Positions 20,014 through 30,158 of a DNA stretch of 64,000 nucleotides are shown here, piece by piece. Under the pieces are notes generated by a model. It was not told where the DNA came from and made no database searches. It saw nothing but the letters and a program-made list of their open reading frames with translations. Every line of letters begins with the position of its first letter. The stretch's first letter is position 1. This DNA comes from Luteimonas sp. Its GTDB lineage: Bacteria; Pseudomonadota; Gammaproteobacteria; Xanthomonadales; Xanthomonadaceae. A program made the translations under genes and the position numbers. Location: positions 186,001-250,000 of the forward strand of contig JANPZU010000003.1 in NCBI GenBank assembly GCA_024707405.1, in the 5' to 3' direction.

Positions 20014-20751
20014 ATGCGCCGCAACATCCTCCTTCCTCTGGTGCTCGCCATGGGCGCCGCACTGGGCACCACCACGATGACCGCCAACGCACAGACCGCC
20101 ACGCCCGCCGCCATCGCCCCGAGCGACGGCACCCTGCTCTCGGTCTCTGCCAGCGCCGAAGCCAGCCGCGTGCCGGACGTGGCCTCGCTGTCGACCGGCG
20201 TGGTCACCCAGGCCGCCGATGCCAACGCCGCGCTGCGCGCCAATTCCACGCAGATGGCCAAGGTGGTCGCCGCGATCAAGGCCGCCGGCATCGCCGAACG
20301 CGACATCCAGACCACCGGCATCAACATCCACCCGCAGTACCGCTATGCCGAGAACCAGCCGCCGGTCATCACCGGCTACCAGGCCAGCAACACCGTCAGC
20401 ATCAAGGTGCGCGACGTAACCAAGATCGGCGAGGTGCTGGACGCGCTGGTCGCCAGCGGCGCCAACCAGGTCAACGGCCCGAGCTTCGAGATCGACCAGC
20501 CCGAGGCGGTCTACGACGAGGCACGACAGGCCGCGTTGAAGAAGGCGCAGGCGCGTGCCGAGATGTATGCCAAGTCGCTGGGCCTGCGCGTGCGCCGCAT
20601 CGTCAGCATCAGCGAAGGTGGCGGGTTCCAGCCGCCGATGCCGATGATGAAGGGCATGGCGATGGATGCACGCATGGAATCGGCACCGGTTTCACCTGGC
20701 GAAACCACCCTGTCTGCCAATCTGGACGTGGTGTTCGAACTGGGCAGGTAA
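20014..20751 (+). CDS. Periplasmic SIMPL-domain protein (DUF541)
   Basis: A protein of 245 aa with a signal peptide ([18 protein letters not shown], cleavage near ANA-QT). The mature part is one SIMPL/DUF541 domain: [67 protein letters not shown] and [24 protein letters not shown] lies 7 nt before the ATG. Members are oligomeric periplasmic or envelope proteins linked to oxidative stress tolerance in E. coli (YggE); the mechanism is not known. A 56-aa gene follows 4 bp downstream. Confidence 0.92.
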   Translation: MRRNILLPLVLAMGAALGTTTMTANAQTATPAAIAPSDGTLLSVSASAEASRVPDVASLSTGVVTQAADANAALRANSTQMAKVVAAIKAAGIAERDIQTTGINIHPQYRYAENQPPVITGYQASNTVSIKVRDVTKIGEVLDALVASGANQVNGPSFEIDQPEAVYDEARQAALKKAQARAEMYAKSLGLRVRRIVSISEGGGFQPPMPMMKGMAMDARMESAPVSPGETTLSANLDVVFELGR

Positions 20752-20755
20752 GCCG

Positions 20756-20926
20756 ATGACCAACCACGAGCCGCCGGCGAAGCCCGGGAAGACCCCGGGC
20801 TATCCCGAGAAGCAGCCCCGCGACAAGGACGACGCGCAGAAGCCGCACCCCCGCAAGCCGCCGAACCCGGACGAAGGCGGCATGGATCGCGACCCGGACG
20901 GCGACGGCAAGCCGGACGCCGACTGA
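20756..20926 (+). CDS. Small acidic/proline-rich protein, 56 aa
   Basis: ATG 20756 lies 4 bp after the SIMPL stop, and the frame closes at 20926, just before a strong terminator at 20951. The product is almost entirely Pro, Lys, Asp, Glu and Gly, with no hydrophobic core, and it ends MDRDPDGDGKPDAD. That end resembles a DxDxDG calcium loop. It is probably disordered. It may be a real co-transcribed protein or a chance ORF. The position between SIMPL and terminator favours it being transcribed. Confidence 0.5.
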   Translation: MTNHEPPAKPGKTPGYPEKQPRDKDDAQKPHPRKPPNPDEGGMDRDPDGDGKPDAD

Positions 20927-20950
20927 CACCGGCTGCGATCATCGATTGCC

Positions 20951-20980
20951 AAGGGCCCGCCATGCGGGCCCTTTCCTTTT
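20951..20980 (+). terminator. Intrinsic terminator
   Basis: AAGGGCCCGC and GCGGGCCCTT form a perfect 10-bp stem with the 3-nt loop CAT, followed by TCCTTTT. It ends the SIMPL/56-aa transcript. Confidence 0.8.
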
Positions 20981-21201
20981 CCTCCCACCCACCATGCGGG
21001 CTTTTTCTTCCCGAGTCGCCGTTCGTCGGCCCGGCGACGCCTTCGACGTCCGTCGCATTGCCTTCCCCATCGGCCGGGCGTAGGTTCGGACTGCAGTCGG
21101 GTTGCGCACAGAGCGGGACACTGGCTTCACCCCGTTCCCGCCGCTGGCGCGTTCAGTGCAGTACCGGGGCGCTTGCCCCGGGCAACCAACGGAGGTGGGC
21201 C

Positions 21202-21882
21202 ATGGTCCTGCAGCAATCGCATCGTCGCCACGCCGCGTCACCCGAGACGCGCCTCGACATCAGTCGCATCCTCGGCATCAGCAGCACGATGGCGGTCAAC
21301 GTCCTCGCCCTGTTGCTGCTGCTGATCCCGGCCAACCTGCCGCCCGCACCGGCCTTGCCGGAGCCCGACATCCAGCTCCACTGGATCACCCCGCCCAAGC
21401 CGAAGCCGGAAACGAAGCCCGAAGTCGTCGAGGTGGTGAAGCCTCGCCCCACCTCCACGGCGACCACCCGGCCGACGACCGTCCCGACGCCGGTCGAGCA
21501 GTCGATGACCTTCCCCGATGGCGAGGTGTTCGTCGAGACCACCGTCGAACCGACCAGCGACGTCACCGGCCCGCCGGACATCGCGCCGACCGGCCCGCTC
21601 CAGGGCATGCGCCTGGAATACGCCAACACGCCTTCGCCCACCTATCCACGCGATGCCATCCGCGGCAACCTGCAGGGCACGGTGATCCTCGAAGTGCTGG
21701 TGGACGTGGACGGCAAGCCGCTCAAGGTCAGCATCCACGCCAGCAGCGGCCATCGCATCCTCGACCAGGAAGCCGTTCGCCACGTGCTGCGCCGCTGGAC
21801 GTTCCGCCCGGCGATGAAGGACGGCCGCGCGATGCAGGCGGTCGGCCTGGTGCCTATCGAATTCGTGCTCGACCGGATGTAA
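21202..21882 (+). CDS. TonB-like energy transducer
   Basis: A protein of 226 aa. GGAGGTGGG directly precedes the ATG at 21202. The layout is that of TonB: a short cytoplasmic part, a membrane helix at about 30-45 (AVNVLALLLLLIPANL), a Pro/Lys/Thr-rich spacer (about 47-115, including PKPKPETKPEVVEVVKPRP), and a C-terminal TonB domain (about 140-226, YPRDAIRGNLQGTVILEVLVDV; IHASSGHRILDQEAVRHVLRRW). There is no exbB or exbD nearby, so it is likely one of several TonB paralogues that serve TonB-dependent receptors. Confidence 0.9.
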   Translation: MVLQQSHRRHAASPETRLDISRILGISSTMAVNVLALLLLLIPANLPPAPALPEPDIQLHWITPPKPKPETKPEVVEVVKPRPTSTATTRPTTVPTPVEQSMTFPDGEVFVETTVEPTSDVTGPPDIAPTGPLQGMRLEYANTPSPTYPRDAIRGNLQGTVILEVLVDVDGKPLKVSIHASSGHRILDQEAVRHVLRRWTFRPAMKDGRAMQAVGLVPIEFVLDRM

Positions 21883-21918
21883 CGCACACACGGCAACCAC
21901 CCATCAATACGCCCCATG

Positions 21919-21951
21919 GACGCGAAGCCCGCACTGCGCGGGCTTCGCGTC
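21919..21951. terminator. Bidirectional hairpin between tonB-like gene and rlmH
   Basis: GACGCGAAGCCCGC and GCGGGCTTCGCGTC form a perfect 14-bp stem with a 5-nt loop. It overlaps the last two bases of the rlmH stop codon on the other strand. There is no T-run, but the stem is strong and sits between convergent genes. Confidence 0.65.
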
Positions 21952-22420
21952 AGGCGCGGTGGTAGGGGTGGTTGGCGAGCATCGCCGCCGCGCGGTAGAC
22001 CTGTTCGGCCAATACCAGTCGCACCAGCATGTGCGGCAGTGTCATCGGGCCAAGCGACCATTGCTCGTCGGCCCGTGCCAGCACTTCGGGCGAATGCCCT
22101 TCCGGGCCGCCGACCAGGAAAGCCAAGTCGCGCCCCTGCCCGCGCCAGTGTTCGAGACGTTGCGAAAGCTGTTCGGATGAATGCGCCTTGCCGCGGCCAT
22201 CGAGGACGACCACATGCGCATTCCTGGGCAACGCGGCCAGCACGCGCACGCCCTCGTCCTGCATCGCACGCACGGCATCGCGGCCCTTGCCACGCAGGCC
22301 GGGCTCCACTTCCACCAGTTCGAGCGGCAGCCAGTGCGACAGGCGCTTCTGGTATTCGGCGAATCCCTGCGCCACCCAGCCGGGTGCGCGTTCACCGACG
22401 GCGATGAGGCGAGCCTTCAT
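21950..22420 (-). CDS. rlmH: 23S rRNA pseudouridine-1915 N3-methyltransferase
   Basis: A SPOUT methyltransferase of 156 aa that methylates pseudouridine 1915 in helix 69 of 23S rRNA on assembled 70S ribosomes, using SAM. MKARLIAVGERAPGWVAQGF at the start, LDGRGKAHSSEQLSQRLEHW, LAFLVGGPEGHSPEVLARAD and the C-terminal knot LPHMLVRLVLAEQVYRA are all characteristic. It is last in the leuS-to-rlmH block, 21 bp after rsfS. Confidence 0.97.
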   Translation of the reverse strand: MKARLIAVGERAPGWVAQGFAEYQKRLSHWLPLELVEVEPGLRGKGRDAVRAMQDEGVRVLAALPRNAHVVVLDGRGKAHSSEQLSQRLEHWRGQGRDLAFLVGGPEGHSPEVLARADEQWSLGPMTLPHMLVRLVLAEQVYRAAAMLANHPYHRA

Positions 22421-22441
22421 GTCCGCCGCATCGGCAAGGCG

Positions 22442-22861
22442 TCAGCGGCCCTCGCCATCCGCGGCGTCGGCGTATTCCTGCGGCGGCTCGTCACCCACCG
22501 TCCACAACCGCTCCAGCGCATAGAACTCGCGCACGCGCGGCAGCATGACGTGGACGACCACGTCGCCGAGGTCGACGAGCACCCATTCGGCCTCGCGCTC
22601 GCCTTCCACGCCCAGCGGCTGGCAATCGAGCTGCTTGGCGTTCCTGACCACCTCGTCGGCGATGGACTTGACGTGCCGGGTCGAGGTGCCGGAGACGACG
22701 ACCATGAAATCGCAGACGCTGGTCTTGCCACGGACGTCGATCTCGACGACATCCTTGGCCTTCAGCTCCTCGAGGGCCGTATGCACCGTTTTGAGCAGGA
22801 TATCCACCGGCGGCGGCGGATTCGGAAGACGGGTCTTGATGACTTGTGCGGAGGTGGTCAA
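22442..22861 (-). CDS. rsfS: Ribosomal silencing factor RsfS
   Basis: RsfS binds L14 on the 50S subunit and blocks subunit joining when nutrients are short. The core is typical: ALEELKAKDVVEIDVRGKTS, VCDFMVVVSGTSTRHVKSIA, WVLVDLGDVVVHVMLPRVRE and FYALERLWT. There is no ATG at the N-terminus. TTG at 22861 gives LTTSAQVIKTRLPNPPPPVD, matching the length expected for xanthomonads (139 aa). It lies between nadD and rlmH, as in many gammaproteobacteria. Confidence 0.93.
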   Translation of the reverse strand: MTTSAQVIKTRLPNPPPPVDILLKTVHTALEELKAKDVVEIDVRGKTSVCDFMVVVSGTSTRHVKSIADEVVRNAKQLDCQPLGVEGEREAEWVLVDLGDVVVHVMLPRVREFYALERLWTVGDEPPQEYADAADGEGR

Positions 22862-22890
22862 GGGCTGCGGTTCTCTCGGGTTGCGGGCGA

Positions 22891-23565
22891 TTATAGCGGA
22901 GGGGGTGTCGGCGCCCCGTCCACGGCGGCACCGTACAGGCCGTGATGCCGGATATACGCGGCGACCGGGGTCGGCACCAGGTCGTCCCATGGCAGGCCGT
23001 CGGCGATGCGATGGCGAATACCGGTGGCCGAACCCGAATGCAGCGGCTGGTGCAGCCGGAACAACCGGCCTGCCGGCACGCGGCGGAGTTGGCCGGCATC
23101 TGCAGTCCAGCGTCCGTCCAACGCATCGGCGAGCGCCTCGGGCAGGCGCGCATCCAGTTCGCTGCCGGGGCGATCGGCGACGACGAAATGCGCCAGCCCG
23201 AACAGGGCCTGCCACTCCCGCCAGGTCGGCAGTCCCAGCAAGCTGTCGGCGCCGACCAGCAGCGCGATCGGGGCCTCGGCACCCAGTTCGCGGCGCATCC
23301 CGAGCAAGGTGTCGAAGGTGTAGCTGCGGCCCTCTCGCTGCAATTCGCGAAGGTCGATGCGCAGCCCTGGTTCATCCGCCACCGCAAGCCTCAGCATCTC
23401 GACGCGCTGCATGGCATCGGCACCGGGCGCAGGCCGATGCGGCGGATCCGCAGCCGGCATCAGCCACACGTCGCTTTCCAGCACATCGCGCGCGGCGCGC
23501 GCGATGGCGAGGTGTCCGTGGTGGATCGGATCGAAGGTGCCGCCGTAGGACAGCCGCAACTTCAC
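22891..23565 (-). CDS. nadD: Nicotinate-nucleotide adenylyltransferase
   Basis: Converts nicotinate mononucleotide and ATP to deamido-NAD in NAD synthesis. The nucleotidyltransferase signature GGTFDPIHHGHLAIA is near the N-terminus, with LMPAADPPHRP and the ELQREGRSYTFDTL region following. The product has 224 aa. The start is GTG at 23565, which overlaps the holA stop as GTGA, so translation is probably coupled. Confidence 0.95.
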   Translation of the reverse strand: MKLRLSYGGTFDPIHHGHLAIARAARDVLESDVWLMPAADPPHRPAPGADAMQRVEMLRLAVADEPGLRIDLRELQREGRSYTFDTLLGMRRELGAEAPIALLVGADSLLGLPTWREWQALFGLAHFVVADRPGSELDARLPEALADALDGRWTADAGQLRRVPAGRLFRLHQPLHSGSATGIRHRIADGLPWDDLVPTPVAAYIRHHGLYGAAVDGAPTPPPL

Positions 23566-24608
23566 GAGGCCAGCAATGCCACTGCCTTGGGCTCGGACAC
23601 CGCCAGCAACAGGCGTTCGAGCAATTGCCAGGCATCGCCGGACTCCTGCCCGATGCGCACGCGACCCTTGGCCACGCGATCCACGCGTCCGGCTTCCGCC
23701 ACCAGCCGTTGCCAGCGCGCGGCCGGGTGCCGCGGCAATGCACGGCGATACACCGCCTGCTTCGAATCCCAGACCCGTTGCGCCTTGAACTCGGCGGCGA
23801 GGTTGCCGCCACGCTCGTTCACCCGCGCCAGCGCGGCGACCCGCTGCAGTTCCATCACGACCATGCCCATCAGCGCGAACACCGCCTGTCCTTCGGCGCG
23901 AAGGCCGGCCAGCATCCGCGAGACCTGCAGCGGCTGCCCGTTGAGTGCGCAATCGATCAGTCGGAACACGTCGTAACGCGCGGCATCGGCGACCAATGCC
24001 TCCATCCGCGCGGCATCGAGTACCTGCCCGTCGCTGAGCAAGGCCAGCTTGTCGATTTCCTGCGCTGCCGCCAGCAGGTTGCCTTCCACGCGCTCGGCCA
24101 GGCGCTGCACGGCATCGCGATCCGCACGCAGGCCACGGCTGCGCAGGCGCGATTCGATCCACCCCGGCAACTCGTGCGGGCGCACCGGATTGGCGACGAC
24201 GACATGGCCGATCCTGCCGATCGCCTCGCTCCACTTGCCGCCATGCTGCCGGCTCCACTCGCCGCCGGTGACCAGCAGCACCACGTCCGGCGCCGGATCG
24301 GCACAGAACCCGGCGATGACCTCGCTGCCTTCCTTGCCCGGCTTGGCCGTCGGCAGGCGCACTTCGACCAGGCGTTGCGCAGCGAACAGGCTGGGCGCGC
24401 GGAACGTCGCCTCGAGCGTGTTCCAGTCGAAGTCCCGGCCATCGGCGTCGAAGACCTCGCGTTCGCCGAAACCCGTTTCCTTCGCACGCGCACGCACCGC
24501 ATCCGCCGCTTCCAGCACGCGCAGCGGCTCCGGCCCTGCGATGAGGTAGGCCGGCCGCAACGGCTCGGCAGCGAGCTGCGCGGGCAGGCGTTCGGGCGTC
24601 AGTTCCAT
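23562..24608 (-). CDS. holA: DNA polymerase III delta subunit
   Basis: The delta subunit (348 aa) opens the beta clamp in the clamp loader. Start MELTPERLPAQLAAEPLRPA at 24608; LIAGPEPLRVLEAADAVRAR, FAAQRLVEVRLPT and EGNLLAAAQEIDKLALL are typical. The C-terminal helical collar ends at 23562. It lies 19 bp downstream of lptE and overlaps nadD by 4 bp. Confidence 0.95.
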   Translation of the reverse strand: MELTPERLPAQLAAEPLRPAYLIAGPEPLRVLEAADAVRARAKETGFGEREVFDADGRDFDWNTLEATFRAPSLFAAQRLVEVRLPTAKPGKEGSEVIAGFCADPAPDVVLLVTGGEWSRQHGGKWSEAIGRIGHVVVANPVRPHELPGWIESRLRSRGLRADRDAVQRLAERVEGNLLAAAQEIDKLALLSDGQVLDAARMEALVADAARYDVFRLIDCALNGQPLQVSRMLAGLRAEGQAVFALMGMVVMELQRVAALARVNERGGNLAAEFKAQRVWDSKQAVYRRALPRHPAARWQRLVAEAGRVDRVAKGRVRIGQESGDAWQLLERLLLAVSEPKAVALLAS

Positions 24609-24627
24609 CCGCTTCGCCAGCCTTGGC

Positions 24628-25143
24628 TCATTGCGCCTGCCGGCCCTCGCGCGAGGCGGCATCGATCCGGCGCAGGATCGAAGCGGTCATCTCGCGCTGC
24701 ATCTCGCGGGTGAGCAATTCGCGCTCGGTGTCGGTACCGGTCGACTCGGTCGGCGACGAGATGTAATCGCGCGACATTTCCACTGCCTGCTGCGGCACCA
24801 CCACGTCGCCGTTGGCGTCGGTCAGCGAAAAGATCACCGCGTACAGCAGGGTGTACTCCTGCGCGCGGCCATACTGGTCGATGCTCAGTGGACGCGAGGA
24901 CCAGCGCTCGGAACGGATGTTGAGCGTCGCCACCCGGCGCCGTTCGGTGGCAGGCACCACCTTGGCCCCCGCGCGCAGCAGTGAACGCTCCAGCGATGTC
25001 GCCAGCCCGCTGTAGGGATCCCTCACCTGTATCCGCACTTCCTCCAGGCCCGGCGGCAGCACCAGCGTGTCGCGCAACTGGAAGCCGCAAGCGGTGAGGG
25101 AGAGGAGGAGGAAGGCGATGGCGGCCGTGGAGAGTCGTTTCAT
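24628..25143 (-). CDS. lptE: LPS-assembly lipoprotein LptE
   Basis: LptE plugs the LptD barrel and helps place LPS in the outer leaflet. The 171-aa product has a signal peptide with lipobox LTAC and the acceptor Cys at residue 19 (MKRLSTAAIAFLLLSLTACG). The mature part starts GFQLRDTLVLPPGL, the family hallmark, and continues with SGLATSLERSLLRAGAKVV and RAQEYTLLYAVIFSLTD. It lies between leuS and holA, its usual place. Confidence 0.94.
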   Translation of the reverse strand: MKRLSTAAIAFLLLSLTACGFQLRDTLVLPPGLEEVRIQVRDPYSGLATSLERSLLRAGAKVVPATERRRVATLNIRSERWSSRPLSIDQYGRAQEYTLLYAVIFSLTDANGDVVVPQQAVEMSRDYISSPTESTGTDTERELLTREMQREMTASILRRIDAASREGRQAQ

Positions 25144-25197
25144 GCGCGCAGTCTGGCCGAGGCCGTTCGGGCGGGCAAGCCGCCCGCCCGCCGGCAT

Positions 25198-27948
25198 TCA
25201 GCCGGCAACGATGTTCACGATCTTGCCGGGCACCACGATGACCTTGCGCACCGCCAGGCCGGACAGGAAAGCCTGCACGTTGGGCTCGGCCAGGGCGATG
25301 GCCTCGACCGCTTCCCGCCCGGCATTGGCAGCAACCTCGATGGTGCCGCGCAGCTTGCCGTTGACCTGCACCGCCAGCGTCACCGCATCGCGCACCAGCG
25401 CGTCCGGGTCGGCTTGCGGGAACGGCACGTCCTCGAGCAATGTTTCGGGATGTCCCAGCAACTGCCACAGCGCATGGCTGGCATGCGGGGTGATCGGATT
25501 GAGCAGCAAGGCCATCGCCTCGAAGGCTTCCTGGCGCAGCGCGCGGCCGTTGCCGCTGGCGTCATCGAACTTCGACACCGCGTTCAGCAGTTCCATCACC
25601 GACGCGATGGCGGTGTTGAAACTGTGGCGGCGGCCGTAGTCGTCGCCGACCTTCTGGATCACCTCGTGCAATTGGCGGCGCAGCGTCTTCTGCGCAGGCG
25701 TCGCCTCCGCGGCGTCGAACGCATCCGCCGCGCCGGCATCGACATGCTTCTGCACTTGCACCCACAACCGGCGCAGGAAACGCGACATGCCTTCCACGCC
25801 GGCCTCGTTCCATTCCAGCGACTGGTCGGGTGGCGAAGCGAACATCGAGAACAGGCGCACGGTGTCGGCACCGTACTTGCCGATCATCGACTGCGGGTCG
25901 ACGCCGTTGTTCTTGGACTTCGACATTTTCTCGATGCCACCGATCACCACCGGCTGGCCATCGGACTTCAGCGTCGCGCCGGTGATGCGACCCTTGTCGT
26001 CGCGCTCCACGTCCACGTCGGCCGGGTTGAACCAGTCCTTCGAGCCGTTGCTGTTCTCGCGGCAGTACGTCTCCGCGATCACCATGCCTTGCGTCAGCAG
26101 GTTGGTCGCCGGCTCGTCGCTGTCGACAAGACCCTCGTCGCGCAGCAGCTTGTGATAGAAGCGGAAGTACAGCAGGTGCAGGATCGCGTGCTCGATGCCA
26201 CCGATGTACTGGTCGACCGGCGTCCAGTATTTCGCACGGTCGTCGACCAGGTCGGCCGCGCCCGGCGAGGTGTAGCGCGCGTAGTACCAGCTCGATTCCA
26301 TGAAGGTATCGAAGGTGTCGGTCTCGCGTTCGGCGGGCTTGCCGCACGACGGGCAGGTGGTCTTGCGCCACTCGGGGTCGGACTTGATGGGCGAATGCAC
26401 CACGCCGGGATTGGCGAAGGCATCGGCGACGTCCTCGGGCAGCAGCACCGGCAATTGGTCTTCCGGCACCGGCACCGCACCGCAATCGGCGCAGTAGACC
26501 ACCGGGATCGGGCAACCCCAGTAGCGCTGGCGGCTGACGCCCCAGTCGCGCAGGCGGAAATTGACTTTGCGCTTGCCGATGCCTTCGGCGGCGAAACGCG
26601 CCGCGAGCGCATCGAACACGCCATCGAAATCCAGTTCGTTGTATTCACCGGAATTGATCAGGAAACCGCGTTCGGTGTACGCGCCCTGTTGCTCGATGCC
26701 GTCGAGGTAGGCCTTCACCACCGCGACCGCGGCCGAGGTGTCGTAGGCATCGACGCTGCCGCCGGCCAGCGCCGCCTGGAACGGATCGGCATCGTGCGCC
26801 ACGTCGCCGATCACTTCCTTCAGCGCGTCACGCACCGATGCCGGCACGATGACCGGACGCACCGGCAGGCCGTAGGCCTTGGCGAATTCCCAGTCGCGCT
26901 GGTCGTGCGCCGGCACCGCCATCACCGCGCCGGTGCCGTAGCCCATCAGCACGAAGTTGGCGACGTAGATCGGCACGTCCTCGCCAGTGACCGGGTGGAT
27001 CGCCCACTGGCCGGTCGCCATGCCGCGCTTTTCCTGCGTTTCCACTTCGGCTTCCGACACGCCGCCCTGCTTGAGGTCGGCGAGGAACGCAGCCAGTTCG
27101 GGATTCGATCGTGCGGCCTTCAATGCCAGCGGATGCTCGCCGGCAATGGAAATGAAGGTCACGCCCATCAGCGTGTCCGGGCGCGTGGTGTACACCGCCA
27201 ACGGTTCGTCCTCGCCATCGACCTTGAACGAGAATTCCAGGCCTTCGCTGCGGCCGATCCAGTTGCGCTGCATGGTGCGCACCGATTCCGGCCAGCCGGA
27301 CAGCGTGGCGAGTCCGTCAAGCAGTTCCTGCGCGTAATCGGTGATCTTCAGGAACCACTGCGGGATTTCGCGCTTCTCCACCAGCGCGCCACTGCGCCAT
27401 CCGCGACCATCCACGACCTGCTCGTTGGCCAGCACTGTCTGGTCGACCGGATCCCAGTTCACGACCGAATTGCGGCGATAGGCCAGGCCCTTCTTCATCA
27501 ACCGCGTGAACATGCGCTGCTCGTGGACGTAATAGTCCGGCGAACAGGTCGCGAACTCGCGGCTCCAGTCGATCGCGTAACCCAGCGACTTGAGCTGCGC
27601 ACGCATGTGGTCGATGTTGGCGTAGGTCCACTTCGCCGGCGCGGTGGCGTTCTTGATGGCTGCGTTCTCGGCTGGCAGGCCGAAGGCATCCCAGCCCATC
27701 GGCTGCAGCACGTTCTTGCCGGTCATGCGCTGGTAGCGGCTGATCACGTCGCCGATGGTGTAGTTGCGCACGTGGCCCATGTGCAGCGCACCGGACGGGT
27801 ACGGCAGCATCGACAGGCAGAAGTACTTCGGCTTGCCCGGCTGTTCGGTGACCTCGAAGGCGCGGGTGTCGTCCCAGAAGCGCTGCGCGGCGGCCTCGAC
27901 GGTACTGGGCTGGTAACTGTGATCGGGACTGGCAGGCGATTCGGACAC
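25198..27948 (-). CDS. leuS: Leucyl-tRNA synthetase
   Basis: A class I synthetase of 916 aa. The HIGH-type motif is HMGH in [18 protein letters not shown], the KMSKS loop is [16 protein letters not shown], and the CP1 editing domain contains [12 protein letters not shown] and [17 protein letters not shown]. There is a zinc-type cluster CADC...CPSCGK. The protein is longer than most LeuS (about 860-880 aa), mostly because of an insertion in the editing region (about [20 protein letters not shown]). The start is GTG 27948. It heads the leftward leuS-lptE-holA-nadD-rsfS-rlmH run. Confidence 0.97.
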   Translation of the reverse strand: MSESPASPDHSYQPSTVEAAAQRFWDDTRAFEVTEQPGKPKYFCLSMLPYPSGALHMGHVRNYTIGDVISRYQRMTGKNVLQPMGWDAFGLPAENAAIKNATAPAKWTYANIDHMRAQLKSLGYAIDWSREFATCSPDYYVHEQRMFTRLMKKGLAYRRNSVVNWDPVDQTVLANEQVVDGRGWRSGALVEKREIPQWFLKITDYAQELLDGLATLSGWPESVRTMQRNWIGRSEGLEFSFKVDGEDEPLAVYTTRPDTLMGVTFISIAGEHPLALKAARSNPELAAFLADLKQGGVSEAEVETQEKRGMATGQWAIHPVTGEDVPIYVANFVLMGYGTGAVMAVPAHDQRDWEFAKAYGLPVRPVIVPASVRDALKEVIGDVAHDADPFQAALAGGSVDAYDTSAAVAVVKAYLDGIEQQGAYTERGFLINSGEYNELDFDGVFDALAARFAAEGIGKRKVNFRLRDWGVSRQRYWGCPIPVVYCADCGAVPVPEDQLPVLLPEDVADAFANPGVVHSPIKSDPEWRKTTCPSCGKPAERETDTFDTFMESSWYYARYTSPGAADLVDDRAKYWTPVDQYIGGIEHAILHLLYFRFYHKLLRDEGLVDSDEPATNLLTQGMVIAETYCRENSNGSKDWFNPADVDVERDDKGRITGATLKSDGQPVVIGGIEKMSKSKNNGVDPQSMIGKYGADTVRLFSMFASPPDQSLEWNEAGVEGMSRFLRRLWVQVQKHVDAGAADAFDAAEATPAQKTLRRQLHEVIQKVGDDYGRRHSFNTAIASVMELLNAVSKFDDASGNGRALRQEAFEAMALLLNPITPHASHALWQLLGHPETLLEDVPFPQADPDALVRDAVTLAVQVNGKLRGTIEVAANAGREAVEAIALAEPNVQAFLSGLAVRKVIVVPGKIVNIVAG

Positions 27949-28049
27949 GGCATTGCAACGGGCTTGGGGAGCCGGACAGCCTACCGCAGCGCTCCGGAAG
28001 CCGCCATGCAGGCCGTATGATCGGCGCCTCGTCCACGGGAACCACCGAC

Positions 28050-29348
28050 ATGCGCCTCGCCGCCGCCAGCCTTGCCCTTGCCGCTGCCACCGCCCTGCCC
28101 GCCATCGCCGCGCAACCGGTGGCCGTGCATTGCGACCGCCTGTTCGACGCACGCAGCGGCCGCGTGCTGGGCGAGCACACCATCGTGGTCGAGGACGGAC
28201 GCATCCGCAGCGTGATCCCGGGCCGCGCCAAGCTGCCCGACGGCACCGGCTCCATCGTGCTCGGAGACCGCACCTGCCTGCCTGGCTGGATCGACCTGCA
28301 CGTGCACCTGGGCTCCGAATCCAGCCCGCAGAGCTATTCCGAAGGCTTCCGCCTCGACCCCGTGGACTACGCCTTCCGCGCCGTCGGCTTCGCCGGCAAG
28401 ACCCTGCAGGCCGGCTTCACCACCGTGCGCGACTTGGGCGGCGAAGTCAGTCCGCACCTGCGCGACGCGATCAATCAGGGCCTCGTCGAGGGCCCGCGCA
28501 TCTTCGCCGCCGGCAAGTCCATCGCCACCACCGGCGGCCATGCCGACCCCACCAACGGCTACAACTCGATGCTCTCGCACCTGCTCGGCCCGCCCGGCCC
28601 GACCGAGGGCGTGATCAATTCCGTCGACGATGCCCGGCAGGCCGTGCGCCAGCGCTACAAGGACGGCAGCGACGTGATCAAGATCACCGCCACCGGCGGC
28701 GTGCTCAGCTACGCGCGCTCCGGCGATGCGCCGCAGTTCACCGAGGACGAGATCAAGGCCGTGGTCGACACCGCCAAGGACTACGGCTACCGCGTCGCCG
28801 CGCACGCGCATGGCACCGAAGGCATGAAGCGCGCCATCGTGGCCGGGGTGACCAGCATCGAGCACGGCACCCACATGACCGACGAGGTGATCGCGCTGAT
28901 GAAGCGCCACGACACCTGGTACGTGCCGACCATCTCCGCTGGCCGCTTCGTGGCCGAGAAGGCGAAGATCGACGGTTACTTCCCCGAGGTCGTGCGCCCG
29001 AAGGCGGCAACCATCGGTGCGCAGATCCAGGACACGGCCGCGCGCGCATACCGGGGCGGCGTGAAGATCGCCTTCGGCACCGACATGGGCGTCGGCCCGC
29101 ACGGCGACAACGCGCGCGAGTTCATCTACATGGTCGAGGCCGGCATCCCCAGCGCCTATGCGCTGCAATCGGCGACCCTGCACGCGGCGACGGTGCTTGG
29201 CATGGATGATCTCGGCACGATCGAGCCGGGCAAGCGCGCCGACATCATCGCCCTGCCGGGCAATCCGGTCGACGACATCAATGCCGTGCTCGGCGTCGAC
29301 TTCGTGATGAAGGACGGCAAGGTGTACGCGCAACCGGTGGCCGAATGA
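28050..29348 (+). CDS. Secreted amidohydrolase (imidazolonepropionase/prolidase-like)
   Basis: A protein of 432 aa with an export signal ([20 protein letters not shown], cleavage near AAQ). The mature part is a metal-dependent amidohydrolase: [13 protein letters not shown] with two metal ligands, [27 protein letters not shown] with the lysine likely to be carbamylated, [24 protein letters not shown], and [16 protein letters not shown] with the catalytic Asp. Related proteins cleave Xaa-Pro or other N-acyl amino acid substrates. The substrate is unknown. It overlaps the SemiSWEET gene by ATGA. Confidence 0.88.
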   Translation: MRLAAASLALAAATALPAIAAQPVAVHCDRLFDARSGRVLGEHTIVVEDGRIRSVIPGRAKLPDGTGSIVLGDRTCLPGWIDLHVHLGSESSPQSYSEGFRLDPVDYAFRAVGFAGKTLQAGFTTVRDLGGEVSPHLRDAINQGLVEGPRIFAAGKSIATTGGHADPTNGYNSMLSHLLGPPGPTEGVINSVDDARQAVRQRYKDGSDVIKITATGGVLSYARSGDAPQFTEDEIKAVVDTAKDYGYRVAAHAHGTEGMKRAIVAGVTSIEHGTHMTDEVIALMKRHDTWYVPTISAGRFVAEKAKIDGYFPEVVRPKAATIGAQIQDTAARAYRGGVKIAFGTDMGVGPHGDNAREFIYMVEAGIPSAYALQSATLHAATVLGMDDLGTIEPGKRADIIALPGNPVDDINAVLGVDFVMKDGKVYAQPVAE

Positions 29349-29596
29349 ACCTCGAATGGCTCGGCTATGCCGCCGCCACGCTGACCACGCTGGCCTTCGT
29401 GCCGCAGGCGGTGAAGACGATCCGCAGCCGCGACACGCGCGGCATCTCGCTGGGCATGTACGTGGTCTTCATCGTCGGCATCGTGTGCTGGTTCGGCTAC
29501 GGCATCGCGCTGGATTCGTGGCCGATGATCATCGCCAATGCGGTGACCTTCGTGCTCGCGGCGATCATCCTGGCGCTGAAGCTCCGGCACGGCTGA
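29345..29596 (+). CDS. SemiSWEET-type small transporter
   Basis: A protein of 83 aa with three membrane helices (about 6-24, 36-56, 60-80) and the PQ motif in [19 protein letters not shown]. It fits the SemiSWEET/MtN3 family, whose dimers carry sugars across membranes. The ATG overlaps the stop of the amidohydrolase (ATGA), so they are probably translated together. This suggests uptake or efflux of a product of that enzyme. The 3' end overlaps the convergent DUF998 gene by 32 bp. Confidence 0.88.
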   Translation: MNLEWLGYAAATLTTLAFVPQAVKTIRSRDTRGISLGMYVVFIVGIVCWFGYGIALDSWPMIIANAVTFVLAAIILALKLRHG

Positions 29597-30158
29597 TCGA
29601 CCGCGCCGCAAACCAGAACCAGCCGAACCAGACGGCGAAGGCGATGCGCTGCGCGACGCCGGCCGGCAGCCAATGGCTGGCGAACAGTACGAGCGCCAAC
29701 ACCAGCAGCACCGCCGCGACGGCCACCAGGTGCTGGGCCAGCGTCGAACGGGCGTAGAGCAAGGCCCCCGCGGCGAACGAAATCCACCACGCCATCCACG
29801 CCGATGCGTGCCAGCGGCTCCGGCCCGCATCGATGTCGTCCGGATCCAGCGGCAACATTCCCTGCGCCGCGAACGCCAGCGCCGACAGCAACAACAAGGT
29901 CGCACCGATCCGCACCTGCCATCGCGCGTCGTGCGCATGCGACGCACGCAGGCGCAGCGCGACCAGCGACACCAGCAGCCCCGGCACCACGAACACCATC
30001 GCATTGAACAACCAGGCACCTTCCACGCCGTGCATTCCGGCGAACGCCACCGGATGATCGGCGTGCGAGAACGGCGGCCATTGCGCGCCCAATCCGATCA
30101 ATGCGCATGCGAACACCAGCAACGCAGCCCAAGCCAGTCGTGTCGTCGTCGCGTTCAT
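29565..30158 (-). CDS. DUF998-like membrane protein
   Basis: A protein of 197 aa with about six predicted membrane helices (e.g. [40 protein letters not shown]). The layout resembles DUF998 proteins, integral membrane proteins of unknown role. The ATG at 30158 overlaps the xre stop (ATGA), so it is the last gene of the operon. Confidence 0.65.
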   Translation of the reverse strand: MNATTTRLAWAALLVFACALIGLGAQWPPFSHADHPVAFAGMHGVEGAWLFNAMVFVVPGLLVSLVALRLRASHAHDARWQVRIGATLLLLSALAFAAQGMLPLDPDDIDAGRSRWHASAWMAWWISFAAGALLYARSTLAQHLVAVAAVLLVLALVLFASHWLPAGVAQRIAFAVWFGWFWFAARSISRAGASAPG

